Origin: Microthrixaceae bacterium
Lineage (GTDB): Bacteria; Actinomycetota; Acidimicrobiia; Acidimicrobiales; Microtrichaceae
Length of the DNA stretch: 64,000 nt
Direction of reading: 5' to 3'
Assembly: GCA_023957995.1 (NCBI GenBank)
Contig: JAMLGK010000013.1
Location: 1 to 64,000 of the forward strand
Of this stretch, positions 43,380 to 50,623 are shown piece after piece. Within the stretch, counting starts at the first letter, position 1; each line of letters begins with the position of its first letter. The position numbers and the translations under genes were made by a program. The notes under the pieces were generated by a model that was not told where the DNA came from, searched no databases, and saw only the letters and a program-made list of their open reading frames with translations.

Positions 43380-44399
43380 ATGGCAGACGACACCACACCC
43401 GAACCCGATCAGGCGGACGGCCCCGGCGACCAGCCCGAGGTAGAGCACCCCGAAGGTTCGGGTGAACCGGGCAGTGCGGAGGCCGCCATAGCTGCCAGCC
43501 GCTTCGGCAACCGTGAACGGGTGGTCGCCGGCGCCGCTGTGTTGGCGCTGTTGGCGGGCCTGGGTTGGCTCGTCCTCGGCGGTTCCGAGGAGCCGACACC
43601 GACCACCACGACCACCGCGGTCAGCACCACGACCGAGAAGACCACCACCACCGAGGCGGAGACACGGCCGGCTCTCGTCAGCCAGGTGGCGACGGCCAAG
43701 CCGGAGCTCGCCGAGGTGGTCGTCTGGGAAGCACCGCCACCGGAGTGGGACACGATGACCCCGGTGGTCAAGTGGGAGGCCCCGGAGATACCCGCTTCGA
43801 GCGAGGAGTTCTCCGACCGGCCGGACCTGCCACGGGTGGACTATCCGCTGCAGGGCCGCTACCGGACCGCTGCGGGGTGGACCTTCACCAACCCAACGCC
43901 GTTCGGCGACTCCTTCACCGCACTGGTAACCGAACAGCGGGGCAACTGGGCCGAGGTGATGCTCCCGGTTCGACCCAACGGCACCCGCGGCTATCTCGAC
44001 CTCTCGCAGGTCGATCTCTCGGAGCACGAGTACCGGGTGGAGTTGACCCTTTCCGACCGCCACCTCGTGGTCTACAAGGGCACCGAGGTGGTCACCGACA
44101 CCAAGGTGGTGGTCGGCAAGGATTCCACGCGCACCCCGACCGGCCGCTTCTACATCACCGACAAGACCGACGACGTGCCGAGTTCCTTCTACGGCCCGCA
44201 CATCCTGCCCCTGAACGGCTACAGCGAGCAGCTGGACACCTTCGACGGCGGGGTACCGGTGATCGCACTGCACGGGACCTCGCGCCCGGACCTGCTCGGC
44301 GAGGCGGCTTCCAACGGGTGCGTCCGGCTGCCCAACGAGGTCATCGAACAGCTGAACACCGAGTTGCCCCTGGGCACCCAGGTCGAGATCTACGCCTGA
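43380..44399 (+). CDS. L,D-transpeptidase (YkuD domain)
   Basis: 339 residues. A cytosolic acidic N-terminus, one TM helix (VVAGAAVLALLAGLGWLVLGG, about residues 47-67), a Thr-rich linker, an SH3-like domain (TFTNPTPFGDSFTALVTEQRGNWAEVML) and a C-terminal YkuD domain with VELTLSDRHLVVYKG, the HGT motif and Cys nucleophile in IALHGTSRPDLLGEAASNGCVRL. It cross-links peptidoglycan 3-3 or anchors proteins outside the membrane. No SD is seen before ATG 43380; earlier ATG 43302 is possible, while GAGGAGAG at about 43326 has no good start after it. Confidence 0.88.
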   Translation: MADDTTPEPDQADGPGDQPEVEHPEGSGEPGSAEAAIAASRFGNRERVVAGAAVLALLAGLGWLVLGGSEEPTPTTTTTAVSTTTEKTTTTEAETRPALVSQVATAKPELAEVVVWEAPPPEWDTMTPVVKWEAPEIPASSEEFSDRPDLPRVDYPLQGRYRTAAGWTFTNPTPFGDSFTALVTEQRGNWAEVMLPVRPNGTRGYLDLSQVDLSEHEYRVELTLSDRHLVVYKGTEVVTDTKVVVGKDSTRTPTGRFYITDKTDDVPSSFYGPHILPLNGYSEQLDTFDGGVPVIALHGTSRPDLLGEAASNGCVRLPNEVIEQLNTELPLGTQVEIYA

Positions 44400-44454
44400 T
44401 CAGCGGCATCCCTGACCATCTGCGCCGTTCGGCGCCCACCCGCTTCCCGGTGGG

Positions 44455-44982
44455 TCAGACGGTCAGGTCCAGGCAGCTGCGCCAGTCGGCCTCATAGGCG
44501 ACCTTGATCTCAGCTGGGGTACCCCGCAACACGTCTTCGGGCACGGCGTCCGCGACCCGGCGCCGTTCGGTGTAGTGGTGCGGGGTGTGGATCTCCTCGA
44601 ACCACTGACGTCGCAGATCCACGAGTTCCTGCTCGACGTTCGCGTCCAGGTAGCCCCACACGACCAGCCCGATCTCCACGTCCGCGCTGATCGGAGCCCG
44701 TCCGAACAGACCCGAGCGCTTCATCGCCACCGCCGCAGCACCGGAGAGCACGTCGGCTGTGTGCTCGCCGTCGTGCAGCTGCAGGGAGTCGGAAAAGCGT
44801 GCCGCAAGGGTGAGCGCGTAGCCGGCATCGGGACCGGGGATACCGAGGCGGTCACCATCGGGTTGGCGGCCCACCAACTCTCCCGGCCGATCGGCACGCC
44901 ATGACCCCGCGCGGCGCGGCGGCGAACCGTAGGAGCGGACCTTCGTGGCTGGTTTCAGTGGGACGTACTCGGGTGCACCCAT
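44455..44982 (-). CDS. Conserved actinobacterial protein downstream of cimA
   Basis: 175 residues, no recognised domain. The N-terminal phrase EYVPLKPATKVRSYGSPPRR and WRADRPGELVGRQPDGDRLG read like a conserved short basic segment, followed by helical and acidic segments (DANVEQELVDLRRQWFEE, HHYTERRRVADAVP). It lies 6 bp after the cimA stop and so is probably the last gene of the leu/ilv operon. Function unknown. Confidence 0.7.
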   Translation of the reverse strand: MGAPEYVPLKPATKVRSYGSPPRRAGSWRADRPGELVGRQPDGDRLGIPGPDAGYALTLAARFSDSLQLHDGEHTADVLSGAAAVAMKRSGLFGRAPISADVEIGLVVWGYLDANVEQELVDLRRQWFEEIHTPHHYTERRRVADAVPEDVLRGTPAEIKVAYEADWRSCLDLTV

Positions 44983-44988
44983 CGACGC

Positions 44989-46653
44989 TCAACCTACCCG
45001 GGAGAGCTGGTCGTGCAGGAGTCCGTAGGTGATCCCGTCGACGAGGGCCTCCCAGGATGCCTCGATCACGTTCGGTGACACCCCGATGGTGGTCCAGGTG
45101 TGCGATCCGTTGGAGTGCTCAGCCAGCACCCTCACCACCGCCGCGGTGTCGGCGGCTCCGGGACCGGTGGGTCCGTCCAGCACCCGCACCCTGAAGTCGG
45201 TCAGGTGTATGCGCTCCAGCGCGGGCCAGCGGCCGTTGAGCGCGTTGCGCAGGGCTTCGTCCAGCGCGTTGACGGGTCCGTTGCCCTCGCCGACCGCCGC
45301 TATGCGGTCCTCGCCCACCCATACCTTGATCGTCGCCTCGGTCGAGAGGTCCACTCCCGCGGTGGGCGACACCTCCCCCTCGCGGTGATAGCTCGACACG
45401 CGGTAGGCCTCGAGCGAGAAGTACTCCTGTTCCCACCCGGTCGAGCGGCGCATGAGCAGCTCCAGTGAGGCGTCCGCCGCCTCGAACACATATCCCCTGG
45501 CCTCGAGATCTGCGACCTTCTCGGAGAGCTGGGCGGCCGCACGGTCGTCCAACTCGACGCCGAACTCCTTGGCCTTCATTCCCATGCCGGCACGGCCACC
45601 CAGGTCCGAGACCAGTACTCGGGTGTGGTTGCCCACCACGGCGGGATCCACGTGCTCGTAGGTGGCTCCACCCGAACGTGCCAGCGCCGAGGTGTGCAGG
45701 CCTCCCTTGTGGGCGAACGCCGAGGTTCCCACGTAGGGGTCCGCCGGGTGCGGCGGCAGGTTCACCAGTTCTGCGACGTGGCGGCTCACGGCGGTGAGAC
45801 GATGCATGCGATCCTCGGGAACCGTCCTCACCCCCATCTTGAGGGTGAGGTCCGGGATGACGGTCATCAGGTTCGCATTGCCGGTGCGCTCGCCGTAGCC
45901 GTTGACCGTCCCCTGCACGTGAGAGGCACCACCCACGACGGCCGCAACGGTGTTGGCCACCGCACAGCCGGTGTCGTTCTGGGTGTGGATACCGATTCGC
46001 AGGCCGTCGAAGTACGAAACGACCTCCGAGGTGATTCGCTGTATCTCGTGGGGCAGCCCGCCGCCGTTGGTGTCGCAGAGCACGAGGGTCTCGGCCCCAC
46101 CCATGGCTGCGGCCTCGAGCACCGAGAGCGAGAAGGCGGGGTCGGACTTGTAGCCGTCGAAGAAGTGCTCGGCGTCGAACAGCACCCGCAGGCCGGCCGA
46201 GCGCAGGTGGGCGACGGACTCGCCCACCATCGCCACGCCCTCCTCGAGGGTGGTTCGCAGCGCTTCGCGCACATGGAACTCCGAGCTCTTGCCCACGATG
46301 CACACCGTCGATGTGCCGGCCCCGATCAGCGCGCGCAACGTGGGGTCGTCGTCCACCCTTCCCTTCGGTCTACGTGTGGATCCGAATGCCACGAGGGTGG
46401 AGGTGGACAACTCGAGTTCACCCGCAGCGGCCCGCCGGAAGAACTCGGCGTCCTTCGGGTTGGCCTGGGGGTATCCACCCTCGATCCAGTCGACACCCAA
46501 CCAGTCGAGTTGTTCCGCCACGCGCAGTTTGTCCTCGACGGTGAGGGAGATGCCCTCGAACTGCGAGCCGTCGCGCAGGGTGGTGTCGAACACCTCCACC
46601 GAATCGGGTACGCCCGGAGCCGCGCCCACGTCGGGAAGTCCGGAGTCGCTCAT
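44989..46653 (-). CDS. cimA: Citramalate synthase-like (alpha-isopropylmalate/homocitrate synthase family)
   Basis: 554 residues. HMGL-like barrel start EVFDTTLRDGSQFEGISLTV (metal-binding Asp), IEGGYPQANPKDAEFF, ALVLCDTNGGGLPHEI, HTQNDTGCAVANTVAAV, then HKGGLHTSALARSGGATYEHV and a C-terminal LeuA-type regulatory domain (VRVLDGPTGPGAADTAAVVRV). This matches the CimA (R-citramalate synthase) type, which makes isoleucine precursor from pyruvate and acetyl-CoA. ATG 46653 follows GAGGTC. Operon: leuB-ilvE-cimA. 2-Isopropylmalate synthase (LeuA) is the main alternative. Confidence 0.85.
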   Translation of the reverse strand: MSDSGLPDVGAAPGVPDSVEVFDTTLRDGSQFEGISLTVEDKLRVAEQLDWLGVDWIEGGYPQANPKDAEFFRRAAAGELELSTSTLVAFGSTRRPKGRVDDDPTLRALIGAGTSTVCIVGKSSEFHVREALRTTLEEGVAMVGESVAHLRSAGLRVLFDAEHFFDGYKSDPAFSLSVLEAAAMGGAETLVLCDTNGGGLPHEIQRITSEVVSYFDGLRIGIHTQNDTGCAVANTVAAVVGGASHVQGTVNGYGERTGNANLMTVIPDLTLKMGVRTVPEDRMHRLTAVSRHVAELVNLPPHPADPYVGTSAFAHKGGLHTSALARSGGATYEHVDPAVVGNHTRVLVSDLGGRAGMGMKAKEFGVELDDRAAAQLSEKVADLEARGYVFEAADASLELLMRRSTGWEQEYFSLEAYRVSSYHREGEVSPTAGVDLSTEATIKVWVGEDRIAAVGEGNGPVNALDEALRNALNGRWPALERIHLTDFRVRVLDGPTGPGAADTAAVVRVLAEHSNGSHTWTTIGVSPNVIEASWEALVDGITYGLLHDQLSRVG

Positions 46654-46669
46654 GACCTCGGTCCTCGGC

Positions 46670-47587
46670 TCATGAGACGAGCTCCACCCAGTCCTTGTAC
46701 TTGGGCAGTTCCCCGCGGACACACTTCGCGTAGTCGGCTGCGATGAGCGAGGTCATCTCGCCCGGGCACGGCAGTTCGCGGTCGTCCACCGAGTTCACGG
46801 CGCTCACCTCGGCCGCGGTGCCACACACGAACATCTCGTCCGCGACGTACACATCGGATCGGGCGAGATCCCCCACGACCACCTCGATGCCGTGGTCCTC
46901 GGCAATGGCGGTGACCGTGCTCTGGGTTATGCCCTCGAGGGCCCCCGCGGAGACCGGTGGGGTGGTCAGCCTGCCCCGGCGGCCCACGAAGATGTTCTCA
47001 CCCGTGCATTCAGAGACCAGGCCCGCCTGGTTCAACATGATCGCCTCGTCGTAGCCGGCCTTGAGAGCCTCCACCTTGGCCAGCGATGAGTTCACGTAGT
47101 TGCCGGTCGTCTTGGCAGACGGTGGCATCGCGTTGTGGTCGTGGCGCTTCCAGGAACTCGTCTTCATCCGCACACCCTTGGTCACCGCGTCGTCGCCGAG
47201 GTAGGCACCCCACGGCCAGCAGGCGATCGAGACGTCGACCGAACACGGCAGCGTGTTGAGGCCCATCTCTCCGTATCCGAAGTAGGCGATGGGCCGTATG
47301 TAGCAACTCGGGAGGCCCGAATCCGCAACCACTTCCTTGGTGGCCTCCACCAGCTCCTCCACCGAGTACGGCAGATCCATCATCATGATCTTGGCCGAGG
47401 CGTGCAGGCGTTCCATGTGTTCGGTGAGACGGAACACTCCCGGGCCATCGGAGGTCTCATAGGCACGGATGCCCTCGAACACTCCGGTGCCGTAGTGCAG
47501 CGTGTGTGTGAGCACGTGGGTGGTCGCCTGCTCCCACGGCACCATCTCGCCGTTCATCCAGATGTGTTCGGTCGGTGTGATCGGCAT
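46670..47587 (-). CDS. ilvE: Branched-chain amino acid aminotransferase
   Basis: 305 residues, PLP fold type IV. Key elements: ATTHVLTHTLHYGTGVFEGIR near residue 23, the PLP-Lys region PSAKTTGNYVNSSLAKVEAL, and GLVSECTGENIFVGRRGRL. Converts branched-chain 2-oxo acids and glutamate to Val, Ile or Leu. ATG 47587 has AGGGGG 5 bases upstream. Last step of the pathway begun by leuB and cimA in the same operon; gaps are 16 and 43 bp. Confidence 0.94.
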   Translation of the reverse strand: MPITPTEHIWMNGEMVPWEQATTHVLTHTLHYGTGVFEGIRAYETSDGPGVFRLTEHMERLHASAKIMMMDLPYSVEELVEATKEVVADSGLPSCYIRPIAYFGYGEMGLNTLPCSVDVSIACWPWGAYLGDDAVTKGVRMKTSSWKRHDHNAMPPSAKTTGNYVNSSLAKVEALKAGYDEAIMLNQAGLVSECTGENIFVGRRGRLTTPPVSAGALEGITQSTVTAIAEDHGIEVVVGDLARSDVYVADEMFVCGTAAEVSAVNSVDDRELPCPGEMTSLIAADYAKCVRGELPKYKDWVELVS

Positions 47588-47630
47588 GGATCCCCCTGTG
47601 TGGTCCTGTGCGGTCTTCGTTCTCGGGTGT

Positions 47631-48638
47631 TCAGTTGCCCATCGCGTCGGCGACGGTGTTTGCGATCGTGGAGCCGATCTCCTCGGTGGAACCGGAGTAG
47701 CGCTGTGGATCATCACATGCGGCCGCCACGGCCGCTGCTGCTTCGGTCTCGCCGAGGTGTTCGAGCATCAGCCCGAGCGACACGATGGCGGCCACCGGGT
47801 TCGCCTTGCCCGCACCGACGATGTCGGGAGCGGTGCCGTGCACCGGTTCGAACATCGAGGGTCCGGTGCGGGCCGGGTTCAGGTTCGCTGACGCTGCGAA
47901 ACCGACACCTCCGGCCACGGCGCCGCCGAGGTCGGTGAGGATGTCGCCGAAGAGGTTGTCGGTCACGATCACGTCGTAGCGCTCCGGGCGTTCCACGAAG
48001 TGGATGCATGCCGCATCGATGTGGTCATAGGCCGTGCTCACCTGCGGGTACTCGTCGGCCACTTCGTCGAAGGTTCGTTGCCACAGGTCGCCCGCGAACG
48101 AGAGCACGTTCTTCTTGTGCACGAGATGTAGCTGCTTGCGCTCGGTGTTGGCTGCCCGTTCGAACGCGAACCGCACACACCGCTCCACGCCCATTCGGGT
48201 GTTGACCGAGCCCTGCGTGGCGATCTCGTGCGGAGTGCCCTTGCGCAGGAACCCACCTTCGCCTGCGTAGGTGCCCTCGGTGTTCTCACGGATCACCTCG
48301 AAGTCGACCTGGTCGGTGAGGTGGAAGGGACGCAGATTGATGTACTGGTCCAACTCGAAGCGCATCCGCAGCAGGATTCCGCGCTCGACCAGGCCGGGAG
48401 GGGCGGCCACCCCGGGCGCCGGGTCACCCACAGCGCCCAGAAGGATGGCGTCGAGGTTCCGCCACTGCTCCATCACCTCGTCGGGCAGCACCGTGCCGTC
48501 CTCGAGGTAGCGGTGTGCACCGAGGTCGTAGTGGGTGAGCTCGTGGGGAACCCCCGTGGCGGTGAGCACCCTCAGCGCCTGTTCGGTGACCTCCGGGCCG
48601 ATTCCGTCGCCGCCGACGACTGCGATCCTGTGTGTCAT
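47631..48638 (-). CDS. leuB: 3-Isopropylmalate dehydrogenase
   Basis: 335 residues of the IDH/IMDH family: IAVVGGDGIGPEVTEQALRV at the start, substrate-specific FELDQYINLRPF (Arg pattern), HKKNVLSFAGDLWQR, YDVIVTDNLFGDILTDLGGAV (metal and NAD loop) and MFEPVHGTAPDIVGAG. Oxidises 3-isopropylmalate to 2-oxoisocaproate for leucine. First gene of leuB-ilvE-cimA, preceded by a leader peptide and attenuator. The frame opens upstream to 48770, but ATG 48638 is the family start and has AGGATC upstream. Confidence 0.95.
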   Translation of the reverse strand: MTHRIAVVGGDGIGPEVTEQALRVLTATGVPHELTHYDLGAHRYLEDGTVLPDEVMEQWRNLDAILLGAVGDPAPGVAAPPGLVERGILLRMRFELDQYINLRPFHLTDQVDFEVIRENTEGTYAGEGGFLRKGTPHEIATQGSVNTRMGVERCVRFAFERAANTERKQLHLVHKKNVLSFAGDLWQRTFDEVADEYPQVSTAYDHIDAACIHFVERPERYDVIVTDNLFGDILTDLGGAVAGGVGFAASANLNPARTGPSMFEPVHGTAPDIVGAGKANPVAAIVSLGLMLEHLGETEAAAAVAAACDDPQRYSGSTEEIGSTIANTVADAMGN

Positions 48639-48730
48639 CTGGTGATCCTGACCTGTCCTGTCGAAGTTGATGTGGGTGTTCGGGCCGGCGATCCTCGGGC
48701 CTGGGTCCCGGGCAGTGCGGGCAGTGCGGG

Positions 48731-48786
48731 CAAAAGAAAACCGCCCCGAGGGACGGTCAGGAGCGCACACCGGAATCGATGTGCGC
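48731..48786 (-). terminator. Attenuator before leuB: hairpin plus intrinsic terminator
   Basis: On the minus strand, a first hairpin GCGCACA...TGTGCGC starts at the leader-peptide stop, followed by CCGTCC-CTCG-GGGCGG and a TTTTCTTTT tract. Ribosome position on the leader peptide could select between them, the usual layout of amino-acid-biosynthesis attenuators. Confidence 0.75.
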
Positions 48787-48827
48787 TAGGGAATCTCTAC
48801 TACCCGGACGGCGGACGCGAACTCCAT
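48786..48827 (-). CDS. Leader peptide of the leuB-ilvE-cimA operon (13 residues)
   Basis: Sequence MEFASAVRVVEIP, ending with TAG at the foot of the attenuator. It carries three Val and one Ile codons near the end (GTC, GTA, GTA, ATT), matching regulation by branched-chain amino acids. The start ATG follows TACACT by only about 7 bases, so the transcript may be leaderless. The open frame upstream (to about 49238) is accidental. Confidence 0.68.
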   Translation of the reverse strand: MEFASAVRVVEIP

Positions 48828-48904
48828 GGTTGGAGTGTACGTCCTCGGTGCACCGCAGCGGAACCCGATTCGGCCGCCACCCACCAGTCCTTGCGAGCCC
48901 AGCG

Positions 48905-49030
48905 CTCCACACATAGGGTGCGGACGCACCTCGTCGGGGGAAGCCGGTCTGAGTCCGGCACTGTCCCGCAACCGTAGGTGGAGCATCCCCGAGGGGGTGT
49001 TCCACGAGTCGGAGTACCCGCCGAGGGGCT
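48905..49030 (+). ncRNA. Cobalamin riboswitch 1
   Basis: Core signatures in order: a short hairpin (GGTGCGGACGCACC), GGGGGAAGCCGGTCTGAGTC then CGGCACTGTCCCGCAACCGT (the strongly conserved core), a variable arm, and a B12-box-like GAGTCGGAGTACCCGCC at about 49006-49022. It lies upstream of the DUF4430-like lipoprotein gene with its own SD hairpin. Boundaries are approximate. Confidence 0.9.
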
Positions 49031-49099
49031 GATTGCTCAGTTGTTTCATCCGTCGTGGACTGCGGATCGTGGGCTCGAACTGGAAGCTCCCGGTGACGG

Positions 49100-49149
49100 G
49101 GTGCCTTCGGGGAGGGATGCGGCCGCGGCTGCGCCAACCGAAAGGCACC
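49100..49149 (+). promoter_or_regulatory. SD-sequestering hairpin of riboswitch 1
   Basis: GGTGCCTTCGG (49100-49110) can pair with CCGAAAGGCACC (49138-49149), an 11-bp stem with one bulged A that covers the AAAGG ribosome site 5 bases before the ATG. An upstream GCTCCCGGTG...CGGGGAG could compete. The reading frame start would be closed when the stem forms. Confidence 0.7.
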
Positions 49150-49153
49150 AGAC

Positions 49154-49663
49154 ATGTCCCCTTCCTCCACCGCCCGGCGGTTCGCCGTTGCAGCGACCGT
49201 CGCAGTCGTGGGTGTCGCCACCGCCTGCACTCCCGCACCCACCCCGGTTCCCACCTACACCGACGGAGCCTGCCCCGGTGCCGAGGGCGTGACCGTGGTG
49301 GTCGACTTCACCGAGGACCTCTCCGACGAGGTCATCGTGAGATGTGCGCTCGGCGCGCAGGCCACAGGAATCGCGGCGCTCGGCAACATCGGCCTGGCCG
49401 TCAACTCCAACGCAGCCGGCGCGGTGTCGGGCAGCGTCTGCACCCTGGACGGGCTACCCGTCGAGGGCTACCCGTACTGCTGGAGCACCGGCGGGTTCTG
49501 GGGCTACTGGGCAGCAGCCGATCAGTCGGCCGAGTGGGGCTTCTCCACCATCGGCGCCGGCTCCGGTCCGCTCACCGAGGGTTCGGTCATCGGGTTCGCA
49601 TGGGCCCAGGGCTTCGAGGGAGACGCCCCCAGGGTCGCTCCCGACGGCACCCCGACCGCCTGA
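49154..49663 (+). CDS. DUF4430-like small lipoprotein under cobalamin riboswitch
   Basis: 169 residues. Lipoprotein signal with lipobox VATAC (about residue 25). The mature part shows GVTVVVDFTEDLSDEV, CTLDGLPVEGYPYCWSTGG, FWGYWAAADQSAEWGFSTIG and EGSVIGFAWAQGF; the aromatic WGYW/GW.F pattern is typical of DUF4430, the fold of the beta domain of intrinsic factor and transcobalamin. It is a clear paralog of the C-terminal-anchored protein at 53513-54571 (YWSYWIADRGKDWCYSSAGM). Because a B12 riboswitch precedes it, it probably binds or presents cobalamin at the outer face. No direct ECF partner is next to it on this strand. Confidence 0.75.
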   Translation: MSPSSTARRFAVAATVAVVGVATACTPAPTPVPTYTDGACPGAEGVTVVVDFTEDLSDEVIVRCALGAQATGIAALGNIGLAVNSNAAGAVSGSVCTLDGLPVEGYPYCWSTGGFWGYWAAADQSAEWGFSTIGAGSGPLTEGSVIGFAWAQGFEGDAPRVAPDGTPTA

Positions 49664-49703
49664 CACCTCACCGCCACACACCAGAGTCACTTCCCCGCCC
49701 TGC

Positions 49704-49765
49704 AACCCCGTTCTGTGTCTCCTCGCTAGCTCCCTGAGCGCGTCTCGCTACACAGAACGAGGGTT
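49704..49765. terminator. Bidirectional terminator-like inverted repeat
   Basis: AACCCCGTTCTGTGT and ACACAGAACGAGGGTT form a 14-15-bp stem with about 31 bp loop between the convergent 3' ends of the lipoprotein and ECF S-component genes. It is symmetric, so it can serve both strands, though no T tract is present. Confidence 0.5.
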
Positions 49766-49786
49766 GGTGGTGGTGGGGGGGGGTGG

Positions 49787-50623
49787 TCAGGATGCGGAGG
49801 TGAACCGCACCGGCGCGTCGAACGCGGCGCGCCGGTGCGCCCGTCGCAGCACCTCCAGCACCGCGGGGCCCAGCACGACTATCGCCACCACGTTGGTGAT
49901 CGCCCTGCCCGTGTCCCACCCCAGGGTCGAACTGGCCACGCTGAACAGGAAGAAGCGGTGGAGGTTCTCCAGCACTGCGGCCCCGGGCACGAAGCTCAAC
50001 TGCGTGTCGGCACCTATGGCCCACGGCCAGAACCACAGGTTGAGCAGGAACCCGTACGCGTAGGCGCAGAAGGCGCCATAGGACGCGAGCAACGCGGTCT
50101 CGGCGCGGCCCCGCAACCGATGGGGTCCGTCGCGCAGGGGCAACAGGCCGGCGCCGAGGCCGGCCCAGCCGGCCGCGAGCATCTGGAACGGCAGCCACGG
50201 GCCCACTCCCCCGGTGAGCAGTCCCGAGGCGAACATGGTGGTCACCCCGAGCACGAAACCGAACCCCGCTCCGTACACGCGACCGGCCAGCACCAGAATG
50301 AAGAACACCGTCTCGATTCCTGCGATACCCGCCCCGACGGGTCGCAGGGCGGCGCCGACAGCGGTGAGCACCCCGAGCATCGCCATGGCCTTGGTGTCGA
50401 TCCCGCCACGCGCCATCTCGGCCAGCACGACCGCGATCACCACCGGCAGGATCGCCACGAACAGCAATGGCGAGTCACTGCGGGCTCCACCCTCGGCAGG
50501 GCTGAGCACCAGCGGCCAGAGGAACATCGTCAGTCCCAACACACCGGCGAGCACCAGTGCGACCGCACCGACCGGACCCGGGTCGAGCACCGACGAGCGT
50601 CTCCGGCGCGTTGGTGTACTCAC
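49787..50623 (-). CDS. ECF transporter S component (predicted cobalamin-specific)
   Basis: 278 residues, about six to seven TM helices (VGAVALVLAGVLGLTMFLWPLV, LFVAILPVVIAVVLAEMA, AIAG IETVFFILVLAGRVYG, LLASYGAFCAYAYGFLLNLWFW, LFSVASSTLGW). The segment GIAGIETVFFILVLAGRVYG and GFVLGVTTMFASGLL resembles ECF substrate-capture proteins of the CbrT kind. GTG 50623 overlaps the ATPase stop (GTGA). In ECF importers the S protein alone decides the substrate; cobalamin is inferred from the riboswitch and the accessory genes, not from the S sequence. The operon is expressed behind riboswitch 2. Confidence 0.75.
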   Translation of the reverse strand: MSTPTRRRRSSVLDPGPVGAVALVLAGVLGLTMFLWPLVLSPAEGGARSDSPLLFVAILPVVIAVVLAEMARGGIDTKAMAMLGVLTAVGAALRPVGAGIAGIETVFFILVLAGRVYGAGFGFVLGVTTMFASGLLTGGVGPWLPFQMLAAGWAGLGAGLLPLRDGPHRLRGRAETALLASYGAFCAYAYGFLLNLWFWPWAIGADTQLSFVPGAAVLENLHRFFLFSVASSTLGWDTGRAITNVVAIVVLGPAVLEVLRRAHRRAAFDAPVRFTSAS

